NCBI GenBank assembly: GCA_963773655.1
Contig: CAVZBX010000003.1
Coordinates: forward strand, 496,001 to 560,000
Length of the DNA: 64,000 bases
DNA from: DASSQJ01 sp963773655
GTDB taxonomy: Bacteria; Actinomycetota; Actinomycetes; Actinomycetales; Dermatophilaceae
Direction: 5' to 3'
The notes beneath the pieces were generated by a model. The model made no database searches and was not told where the DNA came from. It was given only the letters and a program-made list of their open reading frames with translations. The position numbers and the translations under genes were made by a program. Of this stretch, positions 15,832 through 23,698 are shown one piece after another; position 1 is the stretch's first letter; the number at the start of each line of letters is the position of its first letter.

Positions 15832-17106
15832 GTGCCCATCGTCGTCCAGAAGTACGGCGGCTCGTCCCTCGCCGACGCCGAGAGCATCAAGCGGGTCGCG
15901 ATGCGCATCTCGGAGACGAAGAAGGCCGGCAACGACGTCGTCGTCGCGGTCTCCGCGATGGGTGACACCACCGACGAGCTGCTCGACCTCGCCCAGGAGG
16001 TCAGTCCCCTGCCGCCACCGCGCGAGCTCGACATGCTGATGACGGCGGGGGAGCGGATCTCGATGGCGCTGGTCGCCATGGCGATCAGCGACCTCGGGCA
16101 CAGCGCCCGGTCGTTCACCGGTAGCCAGGCCGGCGTCATCACCGACAGCGTCCACGGCAGGGCCAAGATCATCGACGTCACCCCCGGTCGGATCACCGAG
16201 GCGCTCGGCAAGGGTCACGTCGTCATCGTCGCGGGGTTCCAGGGTGTCAGCCAGGACACCAAGGAGATCACCACCCTGGGCCGCGGCGGCACGGACACCA
16301 CGGCCGTCGCGCTCGCCGCGGCCCTCGGGGCGAGCGTGTGCGAGATCTACACCGACGTCGACGGCGTGTTCACGGCCGACCCGCGCATCGTCCCGACCGC
16401 CCGTAGGCTCGACCGGATCTCCGCCGAGGAGATGCTCGAGCTGGCCGCGTCCGGGTCCAAGGTGCTGCACCTGCGCAGCGTGGAGTACGCCCGCCGCTTC
16501 GAGATCCCCATCCACGTCCGGTCCTCGTTCTCACAGAAGACCGGCACCGTCGTCACCGACACCGCCGCCACCGAAGGAGACCCCGTGGAAGCGCCCATCA
16601 TCGCCGGAGTCGCCCACGACCGCAGTGAGGCCAAGGTCACCGTCGTCGGCGTGCCCGACCGCACCGGGATGGCGGCCCGCATCTTCCGGGCCGTGTCCGA
16701 GGCGGAGATCAACATCGACATGATCGTCCAGAACGTGTCGGCCACCGAGACCGGGCTCACCGACATCTCGTTCACGCTGCCCAAGGCCGACGGGCCGACG
16801 GCGGTCCAGGCGATCCAGCGGATCCGCGACGAGGTGGGCTTCGGCTCGATCCAGTACGACGACCTCATCGGCAAGCTCTCCCTCGTCGGGGCCGGGATGC
16901 GCTCCAACCCCGGGGTGTCGGCCACCTTCTTCGCGGCGCTCGCCGACGCGGGGGTCAACATCGAGATGATCTCCACCTCCGAGATCCGGATCTCGGTGAT
17001 CACCCGCGACGAACTGCTCGACGCCGCCGTCCGGGCGGTGCACAGCGCCTTCGGCCTGGACTCCACCGAGGGTGAGGCCGTCGTCTACGGGGGGTCCGGT
17101 CGCTGA
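15832..17106 (+). CDS. lysC: Aspartate kinase (alpha subunit, full length)
   Basis: The 424-residue enzyme phosphorylates aspartate in the first step of lysine, threonine and methionine synthesis. The kinase domain opens VQKYGGSSLADAESIKRVA, with the nucleotide motif GRGGTDTTAVALAAALGA near residue 150 and YTDVDGVFTADPR. Two ACT domains follow from about residue 265 and would mediate feedback inhibition. GTG 15832 has GGGAG six bases upstream. An internal start at 16585 probably also makes the beta subunit. The ASADH homologue begins two bases after the stop codon. Confidence 0.96.
   Translation: MPIVVQKYGGSSLADAESIKRVAMRISETKKAGNDVVVAVSAMGDTTDELLDLAQEVSPLPPPRELDMLMTAGERISMALVAMAISDLGHSARSFTGSQAGVITDSVHGRAKIIDVTPGRITEALGKGHVVIVAGFQGVSQDTKEITTLGRGGTDTTAVALAAALGASVCEIYTDVDGVFTADPRIVPTARRLDRISAEEMLELAASGSKVLHLRSVEYARRFEIPIHVRSSFSQKTGTVVTDTAATEGDPVEAPIIAGVAHDRSEAKVTVVGVPDRTGMAARIFRAVSEAEINIDMIVQNVSATETGLTDISFTLPKADGPTAVQAIQRIRDEVGFGSIQYDDLIGKLSLVGAGMRSNPGVSATFFAALADAGVNIEMISTSEIRISVITRDELLDAAVRAVHSAFGLDSTEGEAVVYGGSGR
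16585..17106 (+). CDS. Aspartate kinase beta subunit from internal start
   Basis: In frame with lysC, GTG 16585 is preceded by GAAGGAGA at 16573-16580, a far better ribosome binding site than chance would give. Translation would yield a 173-residue protein (VEAPIIAGVAHDRSEAKVTV...) holding only the two ACT domains. In Corynebacterium and Bacillus, LysC is an alpha2-beta2 enzyme whose beta subunit arises from exactly such an internal start, so the same arrangement is inferred here. Confidence 0.75.
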   Translation: MEAPIIAGVAHDRSEAKVTVVGVPDRTGMAARIFRAVSEAEINIDMIVQNVSATETGLTDISFTLPKADGPTAVQAIQRIRDEVGFGSIQYDDLIGKLSLVGAGMRSNPGVSATFFAALADAGVNIEMISTSEIRISVITRDELLDAAVRAVHSAFGLDSTEGEAVVYGGSGR

Positions 17107-17107
17107 C

Positions 17108-18196
17108 GTGACGAGCGAACAGATCCACGCCGACCAGCGACCCGTCCTCGGCGTCGTCGGCGCCACCGGGGCGGTCGGCCGGGTCGTCGTCCAGGTCCTG
17201 GCCATGCGGGCCCACCACTGGAGCAGCGTGCGCCTGGCCGCCGGCGAGGAGGACGTCGGCAGCACCGTCGCCCTCGGTGGCGACGAGGTCGTCGTCGAGC
17301 CGCTGACCGAGGAGTTCTTCGACGGCGTCGACGTCGCCATCTTCGACATCCCGCCGCACATCGCCGAGCACTGGGTCGAGCGAGCCGCGGCCAGGGGCGT
17401 CGTCGCCATCGACAACAGCACCGTGTTCCGCCTCCAGCCGGATGTGCCGCTCGTCGTGCCGGAGGTCAACCCGCGCAAGGTCGCGGACCGGCCGCGGGGG
17501 ATCATCGCCAACCCCGGCGCCACCGTGATGACGATGATCGACGCCCTCGCGGTGCTCCACGGGGGCTGGGAGCTGACCGAGCTGGTGGTCACCACGCTGC
17601 AGGCGGCCTCCGGTCTGGGCCGCACGGGCATGAACCGGCTCCACGACGAGCTCGACGCCGTCCACGGTGACCGCGAGCTCGGCACGCGGCCCGGTGACGT
17701 GCGCCGGCTCATCGAGCACGAGCTGGGCGGCGACTCCCCGTTCCCGGCTCCGCTGGCGCTCAACGTCATCCCCTTCGTCGGGCACCACGTGGGCGACGGG
17801 TGGACCTCCGAGGAGCTGAAGGTCCGCGACGAGACCCGCAAGATCCTCGACCTGCCGGACCTTCCGGTCTCCACCACCTGCGTCCGGGTGCCCGTGGTCT
17901 CGTCGCACTGCGTCGTCGTGCACGCCACCTTCGGTCAGCGGATCAAGGTCGGGGAGGCCCGTGACGCCCTCGTGCAGGCCCCGGCGGTCGTGGTCCTCGA
18001 CGACCCCGACGAGCCCGAGTTCCCCACGCCCAACGACGCCGTGGGGGCCGACCCGCGCTTCGCCGGCCGGGTCCGCCAGGCCGAGGGCTCGGCGACCACG
18101 CTCGAGCTGTTCATCACCGGTGACAACCTGCGCAAGGGGGCCGCGCTCAACATGCTGCAGACGGCCGAGCTCGTCGCGGCCGAGCGCGAGGACTGA
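17108..18196 (+). CDS. Aspartate-semialdehyde dehydrogenase homologue lacking the catalytic Cys
   Basis: The 362-residue protein has the ASADH NADP-binding start (VGATGAVGRVVVQVL) and the later motifs QAASGLGRTGMN, NVIPFVG and TTCVRVPVVSSHC. The catalytic NPNC(S/T)T motif is replaced by NPGATV: Ala138 stands where the nucleophilic Cys should be, and neighbouring Asn is Gly. Canonical ASADH reduces aspartyl phosphate to the semialdehyde. With this change the protein should be inactive in that chemistry or have another function. It is directly downstream of lysC, the usual asd position, so a second, true asd elsewhere is expected. Confidence 0.85.
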   Translation: MTSEQIHADQRPVLGVVGATGAVGRVVVQVLAMRAHHWSSVRLAAGEEDVGSTVALGGDEVVVEPLTEEFFDGVDVAIFDIPPHIAEHWVERAAARGVVAIDNSTVFRLQPDVPLVVPEVNPRKVADRPRGIIANPGATVMTMIDALAVLHGGWELTELVVTTLQAASGLGRTGMNRLHDELDAVHGDRELGTRPGDVRRLIEHELGGDSPFPAPLALNVIPFVGHHVGDGWTSEELKVRDETRKILDLPDLPVSTTCVRVPVVSSHCVVVHATFGQRIKVGEARDALVQAPAVVVLDDPDEPEFPTPNDAVGADPRFAGRVRQAEGSATTLELFITGDNLRKGAALNMLQTAELVAAERED

Positions 18197-18309
18197 AGGA
18201 CGGCCCGCCGCGGACCGGGGAGGCTTCGCCGGGGCCGCACCCGCCAGAATGGTCTCGGGACGACGTGGTCCCCACCCGATGAGATCCGCACCGCACCGAG
18301 GAGCGCCCC

Positions 18310-19509
18310 ATGACCGTCCGGACCGTCGCCATGCTCACCGCCGGTGGACTGGCCCCGTGCCTGTCCTCCGCCGTCGGGGGGCTGATCGAGCGCTACACCG
18401 AGCTCGCCCCGGACGTGCGGGTCATCGCCTACCGGAACGGCTACGCCGGCCTGCTCACCGGCGACTCGCTCGAGGTCACCCCGGAGGTCCGCGAACGGGC
18501 GCACCTCCTCCACCGGTTCGGCGGCTCGCCGATCGGCAACAGCCGGGTCAAGCTCACCAACGTCGAGGACTGCATCCGGCGCGGCCTGGTGCGCGAGGGG
18601 CAGGACCCGCTCCACGTGGCGGCCGAGCAGCTGACCACCGACGGCGTCGACGTCCTGCACACGATCGGCGGCGACGACACCAACACCACCGCCGCCGACC
18701 TCGCGGCCTACCTCCACGAGAACGACTACGAGCTGACCGTGGTCGGCCTGCCGAAGACGATCGACAACGACGTCGTCCCGATCCGCCAGTCCCTCGGCGC
18801 CTGGACCGCGGCGGAGCAGGGCAGCCGGTACGCGCAGAACATCATCGCCGAGCACTCGTCCAACCCGCGGATGCTCATCGTCCACGAGGTCATGGGCCGC
18901 AACTGCGGTTGGCTGACCGGCGCCACCGCCGAGGTCTACCACCGGTGGGTCGGTGAGCAGGAGTACGTGCCGGCCATCGGCAACGACCGGCGCGGGTGGG
19001 ACGTGCACGCCGTCTTCGTGCCGGAGCGCCACATCGACCTGCATGCGGAGGCGGAGCGGCTGCGCGCGGTGATGGACGAGGTGGGCTGCGTCAACATCTT
19101 CCTCAGCGAGGGGGCCGGTGTCGCCGAGGTCGTCGCCGAACTCGAGGCGGCCGGGCAGGAGGTGCCGCGTGACCCGTTCGGGCACGTCCAGCTCGACAAG
19201 GTCAACCCGGGCGCCTGGTTCGCCAAGCAGTTCGCCGAGCTGCTCGGTGCGGAGAAGACGATGGTGCAGAAGTCCGGCTACTTCTCCCGGTCCGCCCCGG
19301 CGAACGACCGCGACCTCGCCCTCATCAAGGAGTGCACCGACCTCGCCGTCGACTGCGCCATGCGCGGTGAGTCGGGAGTGATCGGCCACGACGAGGAGCG
19401 GGGCGACACCCTGCGCGCCGTGGAGTTCCCGCGGATCCGCGGCGGCAAGCCGTTCGACACCTCGGCGCCCTGGTTCACCGACCTGCTCGCCTCGATCGGC
19501 CAGGCATGA
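18310..19509 (+). CDS. Pyrophosphate-dependent phosphofructokinase
   Basis: The 399-residue protein is a PFK-fold enzyme interconverting fructose 6-phosphate and fructose 1,6-bisphosphate. The motif TIGGDDTNTTAADL has GGDD, where ATP-dependent enzymes have GGDGS; the second Asp and the Lys in GLPKTIDND mark the PPi-dependent type. The substrate loop VHEVMGRNCGWLTG is also present. PPi use allows a reversible reaction serving glycolysis and gluconeogenesis. The ATG has GAGGAG upstream. It ends sixteen bases before a small membrane protein gene on the same strand. Confidence 0.92.
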   Translation: MTVRTVAMLTAGGLAPCLSSAVGGLIERYTELAPDVRVIAYRNGYAGLLTGDSLEVTPEVRERAHLLHRFGGSPIGNSRVKLTNVEDCIRRGLVREGQDPLHVAAEQLTTDGVDVLHTIGGDDTNTTAADLAAYLHENDYELTVVGLPKTIDNDVVPIRQSLGAWTAAEQGSRYAQNIIAEHSSNPRMLIVHEVMGRNCGWLTGATAEVYHRWVGEQEYVPAIGNDRRGWDVHAVFVPERHIDLHAEAERLRAVMDEVGCVNIFLSEGAGVAEVVAELEAAGQEVPRDPFGHVQLDKVNPGAWFAKQFAELLGAEKTMVQKSGYFSRSAPANDRDLALIKECTDLAVDCAMRGESGVIGHDEERGDTLRAVEFPRIRGGKPFDTSAPWFTDLLASIGQA

Positions 19510-19525
19510 CCCCACCCGGAGCCCC

Positions 19526-19765
19526 GTGCCGGCCGTGAGCCACGCCGGCACGGTCGACGCCTGGTGGGTGTTCGCGGCCGTCTACGCCGCGCTGTTCGTC
19601 GGGCAGCGGCTCTACCGGGCGCGGGCCTGGCGTCCCCCCGAGTGGCCGGACGCCGACTACGGCTGGAAGGTGACCCACCTGCACTGGGTGCCCTTCCACG
19701 TGCTCGACGTCGTCTTCGGCGTGCCCCTGGTGTTCGGCGTCGTCATCGCCCTGCTCGCCATCTGA
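19526..19765 (+). CDS. Small membrane protein (79 residues)
   Basis: The protein has two hydrophobic segments, at about residues 13-26 (WWVFAAVYAALFVG) and 57-77 (VLDVVFGVPLVFGVVIALLAI), separated by a conserved-looking WRPPEWPDADYGWKVTHLHW stretch. No domain is recognised. It follows the PFK gene closely and probably shares its transcript, ending at the strong hairpin 19770-19812. GTG 19535 is an alternative start. Confidence 0.65.
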   Translation: MPAVSHAGTVDAWWVFAAVYAALFVGQRLYRARAWRPPEWPDADYGWKVTHLHWVPFHVLDVVFGVPLVFGVVIALLAI

Positions 19766-19769
19766 GGCC

Positions 19770-19812
19770 GCCCGGTGGCGGGCCGTCGGCCCCCGACGGC
19801 CCGCCACCGGGC
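19770..19812 (+). terminator. Terminator of the PFK transcript
   Basis: A perfect 20-base stem (19770-19789 with 19793-19812, arm beginning GCCCGGTGGCGGG) has a three-base loop and starts five bases after the stop of the small membrane protein gene. Confidence 0.75.
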
Positions 19813-19917
19813 GCGGGCGGCCTCCGACCAGCCACCCGCTCGTGCCGCGCCCCCTGCAGGCGGCGACGGGCACACCCTGCCCCAGCGGCCCCACCCGGTC
19901 GAGGGGGCGGGCGCCAC

Positions 19918-19949
19918 CCCCGCCGGTGGTGCCAGCACCACCGGCGGGG
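19918..19949 (-). terminator. Terminator of the NarL-type two-component operon
   Basis: CCCCGCCGGTGGTG (19918-19931) and its complement (19936-19949) form a perfect 14-base stem with a four-base loop. It lies 15 bases after the histidine kinase stop codon. With the hairpin at 19770-19812 it fills the 200-base convergent gap. Confidence 0.7.
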
Positions 19950-19964
19950 CCGCGTCGCCGCAGG

Positions 19965-21182
19965 TCAGTGATGGTGTCCGCGCTGCGGGAAGGTGCCCTC
20001 CACCCGGGTGCCCCCGCCCGTCGTCGACGTCACGACCAGCTCGCCGCCCGCCGCGCGGATCCGGTCGCGCATGCCGGTGAGGCCATGTGCCACCGCGACC
20101 GACGCGGGGTCGAAGCCGGAGCCGTCGTCGCTGACGCAGAAGCGCAGCCCGTTGCCCTCGTCGGTCGCCAGCACCGTGACGAGGGAGGCACCGGAGTGCC
20201 GGTCCGCGTTCTGCATCGCCTCGAGGCAGCAGAAGTAGGCGGCCGCCTCCACGGCGGGCGCGTAGCGACCCACACCGCGCACCTCGACGACGCAGGGAAG
20301 GGTGGTGCGGCGCGCCGCGGCCGGAAGGGCGCCGCCGAGCCCGCGCTCACCGAGCAGCGGCGGGTAGATGCCGTGGGCCAGGTCGCGCAGCTCTCTTATG
20401 GCCGCGTCCAGCTGCTGCTGCAGGCCGTGGACGACCTCGCGGGCGCGCTCCGGCTCGGCCTCCCACAGCCGGTTGGCGCGGCCGAGGTCGACGGCGAGGG
20501 CGGCCAGCCGCTGCTGCGCCCCGTCGTGCAGGTCGCGCTCGATGGAGCGCCGCGCCTCGAGGGCGGCCTGCGCCAGCCGCGTGCGGGACTCCTCCAGCTC
20601 GCGCGTGCGCCGGCCGAGGCGGCGCACGTAGTCGCGCAGCCCGGTGACGAGGACGATCACGACCAGGGCCGTGAAGACGCCGACGAGCACGGCCCCGGAC
20701 CGCCCGGGGCCCGCTGCGCCGGGGTCCGGGCGTCGGTCCTCGCCGAGGAACGCGACCAGCCCGCTCATCGGGACGGTGAGCAGCGCGACCCAGGTGCGCG
20801 CCGCCGCCGGGATGTGGTCGGCGACGATGACGAGCGGCACGAGCAGCGCAAGCAGGGCCACGGGGGCGACGAACGGGGTGGCCAGGACGAGGGCCACCGC
20901 CAGGAGCCAGTTCGTGGCCAGGACGAGGACCGCCGCGACGGCGGTGCGGCCGCGCTCGGCCAGGCCCTGGGCGAGGAGCACGAGCAGCCCGGCGCCGACG
21001 ACGACGACGGCGTCCTGGAGCAGCGTCCTCGACTGCGCCACGCTGAGGCGCAGGACGACGAGGGTGGCCGCCGCCGACCAGATCGCCACCGCGTTGACGA
21101 GGAGGTAGGTGCGCAGCCGCTGCGGGTCCGAGCGGGCCAGCTCGGGGGCCCGCAGCAGCCGGACCGCACCCGCCAGGGTCAC
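19965..21182 (-). CDS. Sensor histidine kinase, NarL/LiaS type
   Basis: The 405-residue kinase has about six membrane helices in residues 20-180, then a HisKA_3 dimerisation domain with the phospho-acceptor in SIERDLHDGAQQRL (about residue 222) and a HATPase domain with DDGSGFDP and GLTGMRDRI motifs. The tail is His-rich (PQRGHHH). It lacks an extracytoplasmic sensor domain, so the signal is probably sensed in the membrane. Its GTG start overlaps the response regulator's stop by four bases, so the pair is co-translated. Confidence 0.92.
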   Translation of the reverse strand: MTLAGAVRLLRAPELARSDPQRLRTYLLVNAVAIWSAAATLVVLRLSVAQSRTLLQDAVVVVGAGLLVLLAQGLAERGRTAVAAVLVLATNWLLAVALVLATPFVAPVALLALLVPLVIVADHIPAAARTWVALLTVPMSGLVAFLGEDRRPDPGAAGPGRSGAVLVGVFTALVVIVLVTGLRDYVRRLGRRTRELEESRTRLAQAALEARRSIERDLHDGAQQRLAALAVDLGRANRLWEAEPERAREVVHGLQQQLDAAIRELRDLAHGIYPPLLGERGLGGALPAAARRTTLPCVVEVRGVGRYAPAVEAAAYFCCLEAMQNADRHSGASLVTVLATDEGNGLRFCVSDDGSGFDPASVAVAHGLTGMRDRIRAAGGELVVTSTTGGGTRVEGTFPQRGHHH

Positions 21183-21886
21183 GACCGGGCCGAGGCGTCG
21201 GCCCCCGCGCCAGGCGGCTGGCCGCTCTCGCCGAGGTAGAGCAGGACCGCGGCGACCCGGCGGTGGGTGTGGTCACCGGTGGGGAGGTCGAGCTTGGCGA
21301 AGATCGAGTTGATGTGCTTCTCGACCGCCCGGTTCGTCACGCGCAGGCGCTCGGCGACGGCGCCGTTGGACGCGCCGGTGGCGATCAGGCCCAGCACCTC
21401 GCGTTCCCGGGGGGTGAGCCGCGCCACCGGGCCGGCCTCGAACCGCATCCGGTGCCGCATCAGGGCGTCGACGACGTGCGCGTCGATGACACTCTGGCCC
21501 CGCCGCACCGCGTGCAGGGCGTCGACGAGCTGGTCGACGTCGGAGACGCGCTCCTTGAGCAGGTACCCCCGGCCGGTGCTCCCCCCGGCGACCAGCGCCA
21601 GGGCACCTTCGGCGTCGGCGTGCTGCGACAGCACGACCACCCCCAGCCCCGGGTGGGTGCTCCGGAACCGCTCCGCCGCCCTGATGCCCTCGTCGGTGTG
21701 GGTGGGCGGCATCCGGATGTCGGCCAGCACGACGTCGGGGTCGCCGGTGTCGACGAGCCCGACGAGCTGGTCGTGGTCGCCGGACTCGCGCACCTCGGCG
21801 ACGTCGGGGTGCTCGGCGAGCAGCGCGGCGAGCCCCCGGCGCAGGAGGACGTTGTCCTCGGCGAGCGCGACCCGCATCCCGGCCAT
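21179..21886 (-). CDS. LuxR-family response regulator
   Basis: The 235-residue regulator has a receiver domain with the acidic pocket (LAEDN) and phospho-acceptor Asp in VVLADIRMPP near residue 56, and a C-terminal LuxR helix-turn-helix (LTPREREVLGLIATGASNGAVAERL). It is the partner of the histidine kinase directly downstream. The target genes are not evident. It is divergent from the PLD gene, with about 110 bases between starts. Confidence 0.93.
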   Translation of the reverse strand: MAGMRVALAEDNVLLRRGLAALLAEHPDVAEVRESGDHDQLVGLVDTGDPDVVLADIRMPPTHTDEGIRAAERFRSTHPGLGVVVLSQHADAEGALALVAGGSTGRGYLLKERVSDVDQLVDALHAVRRGQSVIDAHVVDALMRHRMRFEAGPVARLTPREREVLGLIATGASNGAVAERLRVTNRAVEKHINSIFAKLDLPTGDHTHRRVAAVLLYLGESGQPPGAGADASARS

Positions 21887-21996
21887 GACTCATCGTAGGA
21901 GGTCAGGGGCGATGGGGTCGCCGGAGTGCGCGCGCCTTCCGCGCGCTGCGGCGAACGGCTTCCGGGCCACGGCGGATCAGGGCAGGATGTGCCCCG

Positions 21997-23670
21997 ATGC
22001 TCTCCGACCTCTTCCTCACACCGGGCGAACGACGCAACCCGCACACCCGGATCGACGACCACCATGACGACGGCGTGGCCTGGAGCCTCGGCAACACCGT
22101 GCGGCCCATCGTGCACGGGGCGCCCTACTTCGCCGAGCTCGCGGAGCGGATCGACGCCATGGGCGAGGGCGACCTCGTCCTCTTCGTCGACTGGCGCGGG
22201 GACCCCGACGAGCAGCTCACCGACGAGCCGGGCGTCACGCTCTCGTCGGTGCTCAGTTCCGCCGCCCGCCGCGGGGTGGACGTGCGTGGGCTGCTGTGGC
22301 GCTCGCACTGGCGGCACCTCGGCTTCCACTCGGAGAGGTCGCGGATGCTCGGCGTCGACATCGACGAGGCGGGCGGGCAGTGCCTGCGCGACATGCGGGT
22401 CCGTACCCTCGGGGCCCACCACCAGAAGTTCGTCGTGCTGCGGCACCGGGAGGACGCGGCCCGCGACATCGCCTACGTCGGCGGCATCGACATCTGCCAC
22501 GGCCGCCGCGACGACGCCTCCCACCGCGGGGACCCGCAACCGGTCGGGATGCCGCAGACGTTCGGTCCGCGCCCGCCCTGGCACGACGTCCACTGCGCGG
22601 TCCAGGGCCCGGCCGTTTACGACGTCGAGACCACGTTCCGTGAGCGCTGGGAGGACTCCACGCCGCTGACGCTCAACCCTGGCCGGCTCGCCTCGAGCCT
22701 TGCCCAGGGTGAGGACCTCGACCCGCGGCCGCTGCCGGAGCAGGCGCCCCCGCCGCCGTCACCGGAGGGGGCGCACGAGGCCGTGCAGGTGCTGCGCACC
22801 TACCCCGCGCTGCTGCCGAAGGGCTACGACTTCGCGCCCGAGGGGGAGCGCAGCATCGCCGCCGGCAACGACAAGGCCGTCCGGCACGCACGCCGGCTGG
22901 TGTACCTCGAGGACCAGTACCTCTGGTCGGAGGAGGTGGGCCGGCACTTCGGGGAGGCGCTGCGCCAGAACCCACGGCTCCGGCTCATCTGCGTCATCCC
23001 GATCGCCCCGGACGTCGACGGCATGCTGTCGCTGCCGCCGCAGCTCTACGGGCGCAAGCTCGCGATGGACCTGCTCCTCGAGGCCGGCCCCGAGCGGGTC
23101 GCCCTCTTCGGCCTCTCCAGCCCCGCGGGCTACCCGGTGTACGTGCACTCCAAGGTGTGCGTCATCGACGACGTGTGGGCGAGCGTCGGCTCCGACAACT
23201 TCAACCGGCGCTCGTGGACCAGCGACTCCGAGGTGGCCCTCGCCGTGCAGGACCAGCGGGTCGCCGAGCGCGGCGGCCCGTCACCCCGCGACGCCTTCCC
23301 GCGGCGGCTGCGCCGCGAGCTGGTCGGCGAGCACCTCGACCTGGACCCCGACGAGGTGCCGGACGACCCCGACGAGGTCTGGGACCTCATGGGGGCCGCG
23401 GCCGATGCCCTCGACGCGTACTACGGGGAGGCCGGCCCCGACCGGGGCCGGGTGCACGTGCCCCGGCCCCGGGCCCCCTTCAAGGGGACCGCGGTGCGCT
23501 GGCGCCGCCGCTCGCGGGCGGCGGTCGGTGCGCCCGGCACCGACCGCCCGCCGGGGAGGCTGCGCCGGATCGGCCCCCCCGAGCTGAGCCGCTGGCAGAG
23601 TCTCTGGGCCCAGCGCACCTACGGGGTCGTCGACCCCGACGGCACGGTCGGCCGCGACGAGGAGCTCTGA
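21997..23670 (+). CDS. Phospholipase D-family protein
   Basis: The 557-residue protein has both HKD motifs: HHQKFVVLRHREDAARDIAYVGG (core HHQKFVVL, about residues 146-153) and VHSKVCVIDDVWASVGSDN (about residues 381-399). The first lacks the canonical HxKxxxxD spacing beyond Lys only slightly, so catalysis is plausible. Such PLD proteins hydrolyse phosphodiester bonds of phospholipids or transfer phosphatidyl groups. There is no signal peptide or membrane helix, so it is probably cytosolic or membrane-associated. The C-terminal 100 residues are basic and low in complexity. Confidence 0.88.
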   Translation: MLSDLFLTPGERRNPHTRIDDHHDDGVAWSLGNTVRPIVHGAPYFAELAERIDAMGEGDLVLFVDWRGDPDEQLTDEPGVTLSSVLSSAARRGVDVRGLLWRSHWRHLGFHSERSRMLGVDIDEAGGQCLRDMRVRTLGAHHQKFVVLRHREDAARDIAYVGGIDICHGRRDDASHRGDPQPVGMPQTFGPRPPWHDVHCAVQGPAVYDVETTFRERWEDSTPLTLNPGRLASSLAQGEDLDPRPLPEQAPPPPSPEGAHEAVQVLRTYPALLPKGYDFAPEGERSIAAGNDKAVRHARRLVYLEDQYLWSEEVGRHFGEALRQNPRLRLICVIPIAPDVDGMLSLPPQLYGRKLAMDLLLEAGPERVALFGLSSPAGYPVYVHSKVCVIDDVWASVGSDNFNRRSWTSDSEVALAVQDQRVAERGGPSPRDAFPRRLRRELVGEHLDLDPDEVPDDPDEVWDLMGAAADALDAYYGEAGPDRGRVHVPRPRAPFKGTAVRWRRRSRAAVGAPGTDRPPGRLRRIGPPELSRWQSLWAQRTYGVVDPDGTVGRDEEL

Positions 23671-23698
23671 CCCGCGGCAGCGCGGAGCCGGTCCCCCG

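Noticed and set aside
18310..19509. ATP-dependent 6-phosphofructokinase
   Set aside because: The nucleotide motif is GGDD rather than GGDG, which marks the PPi-dependent group.
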